NCBI RefSeq assembly: GCF_000382285.1
Contig: NZ_KB907926.1
Span: 124,001-188,000, forward strand
Source of the DNA: Solimonas variicoloris DSM 15731
Lineage (GTDB): Bacteria; Pseudomonadota; Gammaproteobacteria; Nevskiales; Nevskiaceae
Reading direction: 5' to 3'
DNA: 64,000 bases
In this document: piece by piece, positions 42,021-56,466 of the stretch
Numbering within the stretch: the stretch's first letter is position 1
Layout of the letters: every line of letters starts with the position of its first letter
Notes under the pieces: generated by a model
What the model was told of the DNA's origin: nothing
The model's input: only the letters and a program-made list of their open reading frames with translations
The model's database searches: none
Position numbers and translations under genes: made by a program

Positions 42021-42056
42021 CAACGAAGAAGGCCGGCTCTCGCCGGCCTTCTCGTT
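42021..42056 (-). terminator. Hairpin between ftsH and folP
   Basis: AGAAGGCCGG and CCGGCCTTCT (42027-42036 and 42043-42052) make a 10-bp perfect stem, extended by AACGA/TCGTT with a one-base bulge. Only two T follow, so it is a weak terminator or an RNA-processing structure. Confidence 0.5.
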
Positions 42057-42059
42057 CTG

Positions 42060-44000
<1,941 letters not shown>

Positions 44001-44036
44001 CGTCGGAGACCTGTCGGAATTACGGACGATTGCACC

Positions 44037-44684
44037 TTACACCGCACGGAAGTTGCGCGCCAGCAAATAAACTTCACTAGAGCGCGCCCGCGAAGCCTTG
44101 GGCTTGCGGATGCTGACGGTCTCGAACGCCTCGCGCATGACCTTCAGATAGGCGTCGAAACCCTCGCCCTGAAACGCCTTGACCAGCAGCGTGCCGCGCG
44201 GCTTCAGATGCGCCTTGGCGAACTCGAGCGCCAGCTCGCAGAGATGGATGCTGCCGGCCTGATCGGCGGCGTCGACGCCCGACAGGTTCGGCGCCATGTC
44301 ACTGAGCACCACGTCGACCGACAGGTCGCCGACCTTGGCCTCGAGCTGGTGCAGGACCGCGTCCTCGCGAAAGTCGCCGACGATGATGTCGACCGCCGGG
44401 ATCGGATCGAACGGCAGGATGTCGAGCGCGAACAGCTGGCCCTTGGCGCCGAGCAGCGGCCGGGCGTACTGGCTCCAGCCGCCCGGCGCGGCGCCGAGAT
44501 CGACGACGATCTGACCCGGACGCAGGATCTTGTCCTTCTCCTGGATTTCCTTGAGCTTGAACACGGCCCGCGAGCGATAGCCCAGTCGCCGGGCTTCCTG
44601 GACGTACGGATCGGACTCGTGCTCGGCGAGCCAGCGGGCGGAACTGGGGCGGCGTTTCTGCGTCATGGAGGGAGCGGCAGTCAT
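44037..44684 (-). CDS. rlmE: 23S rRNA 2'-O-methyltransferase (U2552)
   Basis: Heat-shock-type rRNA methyltransferase (RrmJ/FtsJ) acting on 50S particles. 215 residues from the ATG at 44684: [33 protein letters not shown] (catalytic Lys), SAM-binding [15 protein letters not shown], the catalytic Asp in [12 protein letters not shown], and [11 protein letters not shown] with the catalytic Lys. Initiation at the ATG at 44666 (MTQKRR, aligning with E. coli) is an alternative, but it has no ribosome binding site, while GGCGGG precedes 44684. yhbY, usually near rlmE, is absent from the 61-bp gap to greA. Confidence 0.95.
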   Translation of the reverse strand: MTAAPSMTQKRRPSSARWLAEHESDPYVQEARRLGYRSRAVFKLKEIQEKDKILRPGQIVVDLGAAPGGWSQYARPLLGAKGQLFALDILPFDPIPAVDIIVGDFREDAVLHQLEAKVGDLSVDVVLSDMAPNLSGVDAADQAGSIHLCELALEFAKAHLKPRGTLLVKAFQGEGFDAYLKVMREAFETVSIRKPKASRARSSEVYLLARNFRAV

Positions 44685-44745
44685 GCCCGCCGAGATGCGG
44701 GCGAAATCGCCGGCTTCAAGGTCCGGGCCTGAAAGACGTCCTGCT

Positions 44746-45222
44746 TTAGAGGTAGCGGACGCCGACAACCTCGAACTCGCGCACGCCTTGCGGCGTCGCG
44801 ACTTGCACGAAGTCCCCTTCGGCCTTGCCGATCAGGGCCTTGGCGATCGGGCTGTTGACCGACAGCAGGCCCGCCTTCACGTCCGCCTCGTCCTCGCCGA
44901 CGATCTGGTAGTTCATTTCCTCGCCGCTGTCGGCGTCGGCGAGCTGCACCGTCGCGCCGAAGATGATCTTGCCGTGCGCCGCGACCTGCTTGGGGTCGAT
45001 GATCTGGGCGTTCGACAGCTTGGCCTCGATCTCCTGGATCCGCCCCTCGTTGAAGCCGTGCTGCTCGCGGGCCGCGTGGTACTCGGCGTTCTCCTTGAGA
45101 TCGCCGTGCGAACGCGCCTCTTCGACGGCAGCGATGATCGTCGGCCGCAGCTCGCTCTTGCGGTGCCGGAGTTCTTCGCGCAGCTTCTCGGCGCCGCGCA
45201 GCGTCATCGGGGTCTTGCTCAT
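44746..45222 (-). CDS. greA: Transcription elongation factor GreA
   Basis: Rescues backtracked RNA polymerase by stimulating transcript cleavage. 158 residues: N-terminal coiled coil ([20 protein letters not shown], with the acidic tip motif [16 protein letters not shown] containing the conserved Asp/Glu pair) and C-terminal FKBP-like domain ([36 protein letters not shown]). The start at 45222 is chosen by homology, with GATAGAG upstream. The in-frame extension of 31 codons overlaps a terminator. Confidence 0.96.
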   Translation of the reverse strand: MSKTPMTLRGAEKLREELRHRKSELRPTIIAAVEEARSHGDLKENAEYHAAREQHGFNEGRIQEIEAKLSNAQIIDPKQVAAHGKIIFGATVQLADADSGEEMNYQIVGEDEADVKAGLLSVNSPIAKALIGKAEGDFVQVATPQGVREFEVVGVRYL

Positions 45223-45247
45223 CTCTATCCCGTTATTTCGAATGGAC

Positions 45248-45287
45248 AAAAGGACCGCGTGTCGGCGGCTTAGCCGACCTTCGGTCC
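45248..45287 (-). terminator. Nested terminator-like structure between carB and greA
   Basis: On the minus strand GGACCG and CGGTCC enclose an inner GTCGGC/GCCGAC stem with loop TAAGCC, and TTTT follows (45251-45248). Between carB and greA it should separate carAB transcription from greA. Confidence 0.65.
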
Positions 45288-45369
45288 GACTGGGGATACG
45301 CAAAGATACCATCACGGCCCGGGCACGCCCACCCCGCAGGGGCGGCGCGACCGGGCCGCGGCCGGCGGA

Positions 45370-48615
<3,246 letters not shown>

Positions 48616-48635
48616 CTTGCGACTCGTCTGACGGG

Positions 48636-49286
48636 CTAGTTGGCCGCGGCCGTTGCCAGCCGGGCACTGAAACTCAGGAACAGGGCACCGACCCCACCGG
48701 TCGCCCCGGCGCTCAGGCGCCGGCGCACGCGGAACGCCGCGGCGAGGCGGTGGCCGGCGAAGATCAGGGTGCTCAGGTAGGCAAAGCTCGCGATCTGCAC
48801 GATCGCGCCGAGCGCGGCGAACGACAGCGCCGGATACGGGTAGCTGCGATCGACGAACTGAATGAAGAACGACATGAAGAACAGGATCGCCTTCGGGTTC
48901 AGGAGGCTGATCGCCAGCGCGCGCTGGAACGGCCGCGCCGTCGCCGGCTCGGCGAGCGGCGCCGTTGCCGCCGGCTGCGCTTCGCGATGCCAGGTCCGCC
49001 AGGCGCCGCGCAGCAGGCTCAGACCGAGCCAGGCCAGATAGGCGGCGCCGGCCCACTTGAGCGCGAAGAACAGCTGCGGATAGGCGCGCAGCAGCGAGGC
49101 GACGCCGGCAGCCGCCAGCAGCATCAGGATGAAATCGCCGACGAACACGCCGCAGGCCGCGCGATAGCCGGCGCGCACGCCATCGCGCGCCGCCACGCTG
49201 AGCACGAACATCGAGTTCGGGCCGGGCAGCACGACGATGATCACCACTCCGATCACGTAAGTGGCGATGTCGGTGATTCCGAACAC
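48636..49286 (-). CDS. LysE/RhtB-family amino-acid exporter, LeuE-like
   Basis: 216-residue inner-membrane exporter with six predicted helices. [20 protein letters not shown] (LysE signature region), [20 protein letters not shown], and [20 protein letters not shown] match the E. coli leucine exporter LeuE (YeaS) most closely. It starts with GTG at 49286, 5 bp after the carA stop, and is followed by carB after 20 bp. It is therefore inserted in the carA-carB operon and presumably co-transcribed. Substrate specificity is inferred only from similarity. Confidence 0.88.
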   Translation of the reverse strand: MFGITDIATYVIGVVIIVVLPGPNSMFVLSVAARDGVRAGYRAACGVFVGDFILMLLAAAGVASLLRAYPQLFFALKWAGAAYLAWLGLSLLRGAWRTWHREAQPAATAPLAEPATARPFQRALAISLLNPKAILFFMSFFIQFVDRSYPYPALSFAALGAIVQIASFAYLSTLIFAGHRLAAAFRVRRRLSAGATGGVGALFLSFSARLATAAAN

Positions 49287-49291
49287 GGGGC

Positions 49292-50428
49292 TTACCGCTG
49301 TTCCGCCATCAGGCCCACGAAGCGGTCGAACAGTTCGGCGACGTCGTGCGGGCCGGGGCTGGCCTCGGGATGCCCCTGGAAGCTGAAGGCCGGCGCATCG
49401 AGCACGCGCAGACCCTGGTTGGAACCGTCGAACAGCGAGCGGTGCGTGGCGACGACATTCTTCGGCAGCGTCGCCTCGTCAACCGCGAAGCCGTGATTCT
49501 GGCTCGTGATCATCACGCGGCCGGTTTCCAGATCCTGCACCGGATGATTGGCGCCGTGGTGGCCGAGCTTCATCTTCAGCGTCTGCGCGCCCAGCGCGAG
49601 ACCGAGAATCTGGTGGCCGAGGCAAATGCCGAACAGCGGAATCTTCTTGGCGAGGAAGGTGCGCGCGGCGGCGATCGCGTAATCGCAGGGTTCCGGATCG
49701 CCGGGGCCGTTCGACAGCATGATGCCGTCCGGCTTGAGCTTGAGCACCTCGGCGGCGCTGGTCTGCGCCGGCACCACGGTGACGCGGCAGTCGCGGTCGA
49801 CGAGCAGGCGCAGGATGTTCGACTTGATGCCGTAGTCGTAGACCACGACGTGGAAGCGGCCGCCTTCGCGCAGCGTCTCGCGGTTGGTCTCCAGCGTCCA
49901 CGAGCCGCGCGTCCACGCGTACGGCTTGGTCACCGAGACGACCTTGGCGAGGTCCATGCCCTTCAGGCCGGGAAACGCGCGCGCCGCGTCGAGCGCCTTC
50001 TTCTCGGTGATGCGGCTGCCGGCGAGGATGCAGCCGTTCTGCGCGCCCTTGTCACGCAGGATGCGCGTCAGGCGACGCGTATCGATGCCGGCGATCGCAA
50101 CCGTCTTGTTGGCTTTCAGATACTCGCGGAAATCCTGCGTCGAGCGGAAATTGCTGTGCCGGCGCGGCACCTCGCGCAGCACCAGGCCGGCGATGTGCAC
50201 GCGCTCGGATTCCGCGTCCTCGGCATTGGTGCCGACGTTGCCGATGTGCGGATAGGTCAGCGTGACGATCTGCTCGCGGTACGAAGGATCCGTGAGGATT
50301 TCCTGATAGCCGGTCATCGCTGTGTTGAAAACGACTTCACCGACCGTTAGACCATCGGCGCCGATGGAAACGCCCTTGAAGATGGAACCATCGGCGAGGG
50401 CAAGCAGGGCCGGTTTGAAGTCGGTCAT
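49292..50428 (-). CDS. carA: Carbamoyl-phosphate synthase small (glutaminase) subunit
   Basis: Hydrolyses glutamine and channels ammonia to CarB. 378 residues: N-terminal [36 protein letters not shown], the class I glutaminase domain with [13 protein letters not shown], the nucleophile Cys in [24 protein letters not shown] and the catalytic His-Glu in [14 protein letters not shown]. The start at 50428 is chosen by homology. An AGGA about 12 nt upstream is embedded in a leader structure (50429-50515) with a promoter at 50510-50538. Confidence 0.98.
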   Translation of the reverse strand: MTDFKPALLALADGSIFKGVSIGADGLTVGEVVFNTAMTGYQEILTDPSYREQIVTLTYPHIGNVGTNAEDAESERVHIAGLVLREVPRRHSNFRSTQDFREYLKANKTVAIAGIDTRRLTRILRDKGAQNGCILAGSRITEKKALDAARAFPGLKGMDLAKVVSVTKPYAWTRGSWTLETNRETLREGGRFHVVVYDYGIKSNILRLLVDRDCRVTVVPAQTSAAEVLKLKPDGIMLSNGPGDPEPCDYAIAAARTFLAKKIPLFGICLGHQILGLALGAQTLKMKLGHHGANHPVQDLETGRVMITSQNHGFAVDEATLPKNVVATHRSLFDGSNQGLRVLDAPAFSFQGHPEASPGPHDVAELFDRFVGLMAEQR

Positions 50429-50436
50429 CGGCGGAT

Positions 50437-50503
50437 CTAATCCTGGGAGGCGGACACGAAAACGGGGGCGTGTCGTGCGTCTAGCGCCCCCGTACTGGAT
50501 TAG
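50437..50503 (-). promoter_or_regulatory. Structured 5' leader of carA (possible attenuator/SD-sequestering fold)
   Basis: The outer arms CTAATCC (50503-50497) and GGATTAG (50443-50437), 7 bp, enclose a 9-bp hairpin ACGGGGGCG/CGCCCCCGT (50493-50485 and 50470-50462, loop 14 nt) followed by TTTCG. The downstream outer arm overlaps the AGGA that would serve as ribosome binding site. It could work as a weak attenuator or a translation switch. Inferred from sequence. Confidence 0.5.
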
Positions 50504-50509
50504 GCCGGC

Positions 50510-50538
50510 ATTATATTGGTGCAGCGCCGCAAGGTCCA
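50510..50538 (-). promoter_or_regulatory. Promoter of carA-leuE-carB
   Basis: TGGACC (50538-50533), 17 bp, TATAAT (50515-50510) on the minus strand. The transcript would start near 50503 with a leader of about 75 nt. Confidence 0.75.
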
Positions 50539-50593
50539 TCAAAACTTCGCGAAAAAATCCCCCAGACCGGCCGCGATCCGCGCCGCCGACCTT

Positions 50594-51901
50594 TCAGCCT
50601 TGCGCCGGCAGCACGGTCCCCTCGACCTCGCCGAAACCGATCCGCGCCACCCCCTCGCCGGTGCACCAGCCGCGCAGGACGACGCGATCACCGTCGGCCA
50701 GGAAGCTGCGCGCCTCGCCGCCGATCGTCAGCGGCCGCTGCCCGCCTGCGGTCAGTTCGAGCAGCGAGCCGGCTTCGCCCGGCGTCGGCCCCGACTGCGT
50801 GCCGGTGCCGAGCAGATCGCCCGGGCGCAGATTGCAGCCGTTGACGCTGTGGTGGGCGACCAGCTGCGCGATCGTCCAGTACGCGTGCCGGAAGCTGGTC
50901 TCGGACAGCGCCTGCGGCGCCTCGCCGCGCGCGCGCATCGCCGCCGTCTCGATCAGCACCTGCAGGCGGATGTCGAAGGCGCCCGCGGCCCGGTTCGCCG
51001 CCGAATCGAGGTACGGCAGCGGCGCCGGATCGCCGTCCGGACGCACGAACGGCCGTCGGTACGGCGCCAGCGCCTCCAGCGTCACGATCCACGGTGAAAT
51101 CGTGGTCGCGAAGTTCTTGGCGAGGAACGGACCGAGCGGCTGGTATTCCCAGGCCTGCAGATCGCGCGCCGACCAGTCGTTGAGCAGACAAAGTCCGAAG
51201 ATGTGCGACTCGGCCTCGGCGATCGGCACCGCCTGGCCGAGGGCGTTGCCTGGGCCGACGAAGACGCCGAGCTCGAGCTCGTAATCGAGCTTCTTCGACG
51301 GCCCGAAGGTGGGCGCCGCCGCGCCCGGCGCCAGCGTCTGCCCGCAGGGCCGTGCGAAGCGCTGGCCGGAAACGCCGATCGACGAACTGCGCCCGTGGTA
51401 GCCGATCGGCACCCACCGGTAGTTCGGCAGCAGCGGCTGGTCGGGCCGGAACAGGCGGCCGACGCTGGTCGCGTGGTGGATCGAGGCATAGAAATCCGTG
51501 TAGTCGCCGATCGTCGCCGGCAAGGCGTACTCGGCCTCGGCCTGCGCCAGCAGGCAGGGCTCGAGCGTCGCGCGCAGCGACGAACCCTCGCGCAGCGCGC
51601 GCGACAGCGCCAGGCGCAGTGCCGACCAGGCCGGCGCACCGAGCGCCATCAGCGCGTTCAGCGTCGCCTGCGCGCCGGCCTGCAGGGCCTGCGCCGCGAG
51701 GCCTTCGAACGGTGCGCGTGCGGCGAGCGCCGCCAGATCGACGATCCGCTCGCCGATCGCGACGCCGCCGCGCCACGCCTCGTCCGTGCCGCGACGGCGG
51801 AACACCGCGAACGGCAGGTTCTGGATCGGAAAATCACCGTCGGACGCCTGCGCGCCGGGCACCCAGCTGCGCAGCGACGGCGCGTGTGTTTCGTTGAGCA
51901 T
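50594..51901 (-). CDS. fahA: Fumarylacetoacetase
   Basis: Last step of tyrosine/homogentisate breakdown, giving fumarate and acetoacetate. 435 residues: N-terminal SH3-like domain (LRSWVPGAQ, FPIQNLPFAVF) and the FAH domain with IHHATSVGRLFRPDQPLLPN, YHGRSSSIGVSGQ, FGPSKKLDYELELGVFVG, NDWSARDLQAWEYQPLGPFL, and GDLLGTGTQSGPTPGEAGSL. I start at the ATG at 51901; a TTG at 51913 in the hmgA overlap is a possible alternative. It follows hmgA by 5 bp, so the two form an operon. Maleylacetoacetate isomerase is not in the window. Confidence 0.96.
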   Translation of the reverse strand: MLNETHAPSLRSWVPGAQASDGDFPIQNLPFAVFRRRGTDEAWRGGVAIGERIVDLAALAARAPFEGLAAQALQAGAQATLNALMALGAPAWSALRLALSRALREGSSLRATLEPCLLAQAEAEYALPATIGDYTDFYASIHHATSVGRLFRPDQPLLPNYRWVPIGYHGRSSSIGVSGQRFARPCGQTLAPGAAAPTFGPSKKLDYELELGVFVGPGNALGQAVPIAEAESHIFGLCLLNDWSARDLQAWEYQPLGPFLAKNFATTISPWIVTLEALAPYRRPFVRPDGDPAPLPYLDSAANRAAGAFDIRLQVLIETAAMRARGEAPQALSETSFRHAYWTIAQLVAHHSVNGCNLRPGDLLGTGTQSGPTPGEAGSLLELTAGGQRPLTIGGEARSFLADGDRVVLRGWCTGEGVARIGFGEVEGTVLPAQG

Positions 51902-51906
51902 GAAGA

Positions 51907-53211
51907 TCAGCAATGTGCGGGATCGAAGTGCTTGCGCAGGCCCTGCCAGCAGGCGCGGTAATCACGCTGCCGATGCGGGGCATCGACGGCGGCGCGCGCC
52001 GGCACGAGCGGCAGCCGGGACTCGAACATGAAGGCCATGGTGTCAGCGATGCGCTCCGGGCGCGACAGGTCGGCGTGGCTCGCCCGCTCGAACGTCGCCG
52101 CATCGGGGCCGTGGCCGCTCATGCAGTTGTGCAGCGAGGCGCCGCCGGGCACGAAACCGTCGGCCTTGGCGTCGTAGACGCCGTGGATCAGGCCCATGAA
52201 TTCGCTGGCGACGTTGCGGTGGAACCACGGCGGCCGGAACGTGTCCTGCATCACCAGCCAGCGCGGCGGAAAAATCACGAAATCGAGGTTGCTGACGCCG
52301 TCGCTGTCGCTTGGCGCGTGCAGCACGAGGAAGATCGACGGGTCGGGATGGTCGTAGGAGATCGAGCCGATCGCGTTGAAGCGCCGCAGATCGTAGCGAT
52401 ACGGCGCGTGACGCCCGTGCCAGGCGACGACGTCGAGCGGCGAATGGTCGATCTGCGCGCGCCACAGGCGGCCCTGATACTTGGCGAGCAATTCGCCGTC
52501 GACCTCGCGATCCTCGTAGGCCGCAACCGGCGTCTCGAAGTCGCGGGCATTGGCGAGGCCGTTGGCGCCGATCGGACCGAGATCCGGCAGCTTCAGCGGC
52601 GCACCGAAGTTCTCGCAAACATAGCCGCGCGCCGTCGCGTCGCGCAGTTCGACGGCGAAGCGCACGCCGCGCGGGATCACCGCGATCTGCTGCGGCTCGA
52701 GCTCGATGCGGCCGAGTTCGGTCGCCAGCCGCAGGCGTCCGAGCTGCGGCACGATCAGCAGTTCGCCGTCGGCATCGTAGAACCAGCGCTCGCGCATCGA
52801 GCGGTTCGCTGCATAGAGATAGATCGCGCAACCGCTCTGCAGCGCCGGCCCGCCGTTGCCGGCGTAGGCGACGAGTCCGTCGACGAAGTCGGTCGCTGCG
52901 GTCGGCAGCGGCAGCGGACCCCAGCGCAGCGGCTCGGGCGTCGCCAAGCCGTCGGCCAGCGCTTCGATGCCGGCATGCGGCAGCGGCATGAACGCGCCGT
53001 GCGTCAGCGCCGGGCGGATGCGGTACAGCCAGGTGCGCCGGTTGGCATGGCGCGGCGCCGTGAATGCGGTGCCGGACAGTTGCTCGGCGTAGAGACCGTA
53101 GGCACAGCGCTGCGGCGCATTGCGACCGACCGGCAGCGCGCCGGGCAAGGCCTCGGTCGCGAACTCGTTGCCGAAGCCGCTCTGGTACGGCGCGCCGCTG
53201 GCGATACGCAT
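51907..53211 (-). CDS. hmgA: Homogentisate 1,2-dioxygenase
   Basis: Fe(II) ring-cleavage dioxygenase converting homogentisate to maleylacetoacetate. 434 residues: [33 protein letters not shown], cupin core with [40 protein letters not shown], and the iron-ligand region [18 protein letters not shown] and [12 protein letters not shown]. The start at 53211 is fixed by GGAGGAG five to seven nt upstream; the long extended frame continues antisense to the marR gene. hmgA-fahA is divergent from a MarR regulator. Confidence 0.97.
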   Translation of the reverse strand: MRIASGAPYQSGFGNEFATEALPGALPVGRNAPQRCAYGLYAEQLSGTAFTAPRHANRRTWLYRIRPALTHGAFMPLPHAGIEALADGLATPEPLRWGPLPLPTAATDFVDGLVAYAGNGGPALQSGCAIYLYAANRSMRERWFYDADGELLIVPQLGRLRLATELGRIELEPQQIAVIPRGVRFAVELRDATARGYVCENFGAPLKLPDLGPIGANGLANARDFETPVAAYEDREVDGELLAKYQGRLWRAQIDHSPLDVVAWHGRHAPYRYDLRRFNAIGSISYDHPDPSIFLVLHAPSDSDGVSNLDFVIFPPRWLVMQDTFRPPWFHRNVASEFMGLIHGVYDAKADGFVPGGASLHNCMSGHGPDAATFERASHADLSRPERIADTMAFMFESRLPLVPARAAVDAPHRQRDYRACWQGLRKHFDPAHC

Positions 53212-53284
53212 GGGGACTCCTCCGGCGGTCGGGCGCCTTCGCCGGCTCGTGCCAAGCTCGACGGCTCGCTGCGCCGCTTCTATA

Positions 53285-53298
53285 GTTGTGATCGCAAC
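53285..53298. promoter_or_regulatory. Palindromic operator in the hmgA-marR divergent region
   Basis: GTTGTGATCGCAAC is a 14-bp palindrome with one mismatch (GTTGYGATCGCAAC), placed between hmgA and the divergent marR-type gene. Size and symmetry fit a MarR dimer. CTATAG next to it may belong to the hmgA -10. It is likely bound by the adjacent regulator. Confidence 0.55.
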
Positions 53299-53346
53299 CA
53301 TCGTAGAAAGCGACCCGGACCGGGTCAAGACGGGAGAAACCCCGGG

Positions 53347-53880
53347 ATGCCCGCCGCCACCGAGCTGCAGCTGCTGCGCTTCCTGCCGTTCCGCCTCAAC
53401 CGGCTGGCCGTCGAAGTCAGCCAGAATCTGGCGCAGATCTACCGGCAGCGCTACGGCATCGATGTCCCGGAATGGCGCATCCTCGCCACGCTGGGCGCCG
53501 AAGGCCGCTGCACGGCACAGGCGATCGCCGCCTCGACGCGCATGCACAAGACCCGCGTCAGCCGCGCGGTCGCCTATCTGCGGGAAGCGGGTCACGTCCG
53601 CGTCGCGGGCGGCACGGCCGACGGCCGTGAAACGCAGCTGCAGCTGACGCCGCGCGGGCGCCGCCTCTACGAAACGCTGGTGCCGCTGGCGCTGGCGCGC
53701 GAGCGCGAGTTGCTCGCCACGCTGGACCCCGTCCTGGCCGCGGCCTTTCTCGAAGCGCTGGACCGTCTCGAAACGGCGCTGCAGCTGCCGCGCACCGAAG
53801 CCGCCCTTCGCGCCGGCCGGCCCGAAGGGCCGCGGCAGACGGCCCGGCAAACGTCCGGCAGCACCGCGCGAAGTACCTGA
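53347..53880 (+). CDS. MarR-family transcriptional regulator
   Basis: 177 residues, winged helix-turn-helix. [20 protein letters not shown] opens the core, [20 protein letters not shown] is the helix-turn-helix, [20 protein letters not shown] is the wing, and [18 protein letters not shown] follows. About 25 residues form a charged C-terminal tail. It is divergent from hmgA-fahA and the likely repressor of that operon, with homogentisate or a related aromatic acid as ligand (inference from position). GGGAG lies about 14 nt before the ATG. Confidence 0.92.
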   Translation: MPAATELQLLRFLPFRLNRLAVEVSQNLAQIYRQRYGIDVPEWRILATLGAEGRCTAQAIAASTRMHKTRVSRAVAYLREAGHVRVAGGTADGRETQLQLTPRGRRLYETLVPLALARERELLATLDPVLAAAFLEALDRLETALQLPRTEAALRAGRPEGPRQTARQTSGSTARST

Positions 53881-53887
53881 GGCCGAG

Positions 53888-55333
53888 CTATAGCGGCACG
53901 CCCATCGCGCGGCCGATCTGCCAGATGTTCTTGTCGACCTGTTCCGAGACCATCATGATGACCGACTGCTCGGCGCTCATCTTGGCGGCCTCCTGCAGCG
54001 CCCAGCCGAGCGCATACGCAGTCTCGATCGCCGGAATGACGCCCTCGTGTTTGCTGAGGTCGTAGACAGCGCGCTTGGCAGCCGCCGGCGTGCCCTTCAC
54101 ATACTCGACGCGGCCGCTCGCCTTGAGCCAGGCGTGTTCGCGCGTCGTGCGCGGATAATCCATGCCTTCGAGAATCACCGCCGCGCGCTGCTGCTCCTGC
54201 AGCGTCAAGGTCTGCGGCCCGCCGCCGCCGCGCTCGGCAGCGGCATCGAGATGATCGCGCGTTTCGACGCAGACCAGGCGGGTGCCGGCCGCGCGCAGGA
54301 ACGGCGGAAACAGGCCGATCGCATCGGCATTGTCGCCGGCGCGCGCGACCAGCAGGTCCGGCACTTTCTTGTTGATCGCATACAGCTGGCGACGACATTC
54401 GCGCCCCGCCACCGAAGCCATTTCCAGCGACAGCATCGGATACGGGTGCGGCGCCGCGTCGAGCCCCATCGCCAGAAAGCACTCGCCGAGATTGGCGACC
54501 CAGTGCGCCCAGGCCTCCTTGCGGATGTCGCTGGTCTTGCTCGGCCCGGTGCCGGCCTCGAGGACCTGGGCGCCCATCATCCACATGCGGAACAGATTTC
54601 CGGCCTGCAACTGCATCTGGCAGCTTTCCATGTAGACCACCGCGTCGAGCCCGAGGCGCGCTGCCACCGAGGCGAGCACCACGCCGCTGCGCCCGTTGGC
54701 GCTGAAACCGACCAGCGTCTTCTTGCCCATGCGCTTGGCCAGCATCGCCTGGCCGCACAGCGCCGCGAGCAGGTGCGAGGGCTGGGCGCTGAGGTCCTCG
54801 CGCTTCAGATAGATGCGCGCGCCGCCGACATGGCGCGACAGCGAAGCGGCGAACTGCAGCGAAGTCGGGTGTCCGGCGCTCTGGATCAGCTCGGCGTCGA
54901 GCTCGGCGATGAAATGCGGGTCCTTGCGCACCGCCTCGTAGGCTTCGGCGACTTCGGCAAGCGGCTTGCGGAAACGCTCGTCCTCGCCGATGCGCTTGTA
55001 CTCGCGCGGGGCGGACGCCCTGGCGGCGATGTACTCGACCTTGCCGTCGACCTCGGCTTCGAGAAACATCGGATCGTCGAGGGCGATGATGCGTCCCATG
55101 CTGACGATCCGGCTCCAGTCCTGCGAGCGCCGCAGGTTCGGAATCATGTCCTGGACCTGGCGCGCGTGCTTGAGGAAAGCCTCGACCCGGCGCGTCTCGT
55201 AGTACAGCTCGACCAGCTTCAGCCGCAGGTCCAGGACGGTGGGCTGGCTGGCGATCTGACGCAGCAGCAGCTTTTCGAGATCGTCGTAGAACGCCCCCGT
55301 ACTCTGAACCCTGACACTGCCGCGCTCCGTCAT
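53888..55333 (-). CDS. TrpB-fold protein lacking the PLP lysine (putative pseudoenzyme) with FimV-like N-terminus
   Basis: 481 residues. Residues 155-478 align with tryptophan synthase beta: [71 protein letters not shown] and [14 protein letters not shown]. The catalytic positions are lost. The Lys of HKxN is Leu188 (SHLLA), the Glu of AETGAGQHG is Phe210 (GFSANGRSG), the phosphate-binding GGGSN is RAGDN, and SGRGDKD is SEQVDKN. Residues 10-95 are a helical segment ([32 protein letters not shown]) resembling the repeat near the C-terminus of FimV. The ATG is preceded by GGAAGGGG, and a TATACT lies about 27 nt upstream. It is not linked to trp genes. Function unknown. Confidence 0.85.
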   Translation of the reverse strand: MTERGSVRVQSTGAFYDDLEKLLLRQIASQPTVLDLRLKLVELYYETRRVEAFLKHARQVQDMIPNLRRSQDWSRIVSMGRIIALDDPMFLEAEVDGKVEYIAARASAPREYKRIGEDERFRKPLAEVAEAYEAVRKDPHFIAELDAELIQSAGHPTSLQFAASLSRHVGGARIYLKREDLSAQPSHLLAALCGQAMLAKRMGKKTLVGFSANGRSGVVLASVAARLGLDAVVYMESCQMQLQAGNLFRMWMMGAQVLEAGTGPSKTSDIRKEAWAHWVANLGECFLAMGLDAAPHPYPMLSLEMASVAGRECRRQLYAINKKVPDLLVARAGDNADAIGLFPPFLRAAGTRLVCVETRDHLDAAAERGGGGPQTLTLQEQQRAAVILEGMDYPRTTREHAWLKASGRVEYVKGTPAAAKRAVYDLSKHEGVIPAIETAYALGWALQEAAKMSAEQSVIMMVSEQVDKNIWQIGRAMGVPL

Positions 55334-55379
55334 AGCAGCCCCTTCCCGTTGAGGCGGCCAGTATAAGGGGGGCTCCGCG

Positions 55380-56465
55380 TCAGAGCGCCAGATCCAGCTG
55401 GTCGCCGGCTTGCGGCGGCACGCGGAACTGCGTCGTCGACAGCCAGGCGCTGCGCTCGCCGGTATTCAGGCCCAGACGCCGGCAGGCCAGGTCGAAACGC
55501 TGGCGGATGATGCGCGCGTACTCGCCCTGCCCGGTCATGCGGCTGCCGAACGCCGGGTCGTTGTCGCGGCCGCCGCGCATCTGCCGGACCAGGCTCATGA
55601 CGTGCTCCGCCTTCAGCGGCAGATGCGTCTCCAGCCATTCGCGGAACAAATCCTTCACCTCGTGCGGCAGACGCAGCGGGATATGCGCCGCCTGCCGCGC
55701 GCCGGCCGCGTGCGCCGCGGCGAGGATGCTTTCCAGTTCGGCATCGTTGACGAAGGGAATGACCGGCGAATACAGCACCATGGTCGGGATACCCGCCTCG
55801 GACAAGGCCCGTAGCGTACGCAGACGCGCCGCGCCGGAGGCGGCGCGCGGCTCCAGCGTGCGCTTGAGCTCGGGCTTGAGCGTGGTGATCGAGACCGCGA
55901 CCGTCGCCAGACCGTCGCGCGCCAGATCCTGCAGCAGGTCGATGTCGCGCTCGATCAGGGTGCCCTTGGTGACGATGCCGACCGGATGGCGGAAACGCAC
56001 CATTACTTCGAGCAGGCTGCGCGTGATGCGCAAATCCCGCTCGACCGGCTGGTACGGATCGGTATTGGCGCCGAGCGAGATCATCGAGCAGCGGTAGCCG
56101 GGCCGGCGCAGCTCGGCCTCCAGCAGCGCTGCGGCGTTCGGCTTGTAGAACAGCTGCGTTTCGAAATCGAGGCCCGGCGACAGGTTCAGATAGGCGTGCG
56201 TCGGCCGCGCGTAGCAATAGATGCAGCCGTGCTCGCAGCCGCGATACGGATTGATCGACTGCGTGAACGGCAGGTCCGGAGAATCGTTGCGCGCAATGAT
56301 CGTGCGTGCCTGCTCGACGTGCAGCGTCGTCGCCTGCCGCGGCGGCGCGTCTTCGTCGAGCAGCCAGCCGTCGTCGAAACGCTCGGCGCGGCGCGACTCG
56401 AAGCGCCCCTCCGGATTGGAGACGGCGCCGCGCCCCTTCGGCGGCACGGACCCGGCGTCGCGCAT
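55380..56465 (-). CDS. Radical SAM protein, PA0069 family (SplB-like)
   Basis: 361 residues. The iron-sulfur motif is CEHGCIYC (CxxxCxxC) in SINPYRGCEHGCIYCYARPT, residues about 70-89. SLGANTDPYQPVERDL, VGIVTKGTLIERDIDLL, VAVSITTL and IPTMVLYSPVIPFVNDAE follow. The family resembles spore photoproduct lyase, but its reaction is not established. The ATG at 56465 follows a small open frame whose stop is two bases upstream (TGAGATG), implying coupling. Confidence 0.92.
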   Translation of the reverse strand: MRDAGSVPPKGRGAVSNPEGRFESRRAERFDDGWLLDEDAPPRQATTLHVEQARTIIARNDSPDLPFTQSINPYRGCEHGCIYCYARPTHAYLNLSPGLDFETQLFYKPNAAALLEAELRRPGYRCSMISLGANTDPYQPVERDLRITRSLLEVMVRFRHPVGIVTKGTLIERDIDLLQDLARDGLATVAVSITTLKPELKRTLEPRAASGAARLRTLRALSEAGIPTMVLYSPVIPFVNDAELESILAAAHAAGARQAAHIPLRLPHEVKDLFREWLETHLPLKAEHVMSLVRQMRGGRDNDPAFGSRMTGQGEYARIIRQRFDLACRRLGLNTGERSAWLSTTQFRVPPQAGDQLDLAL

Positions 56466-56466
56466 C

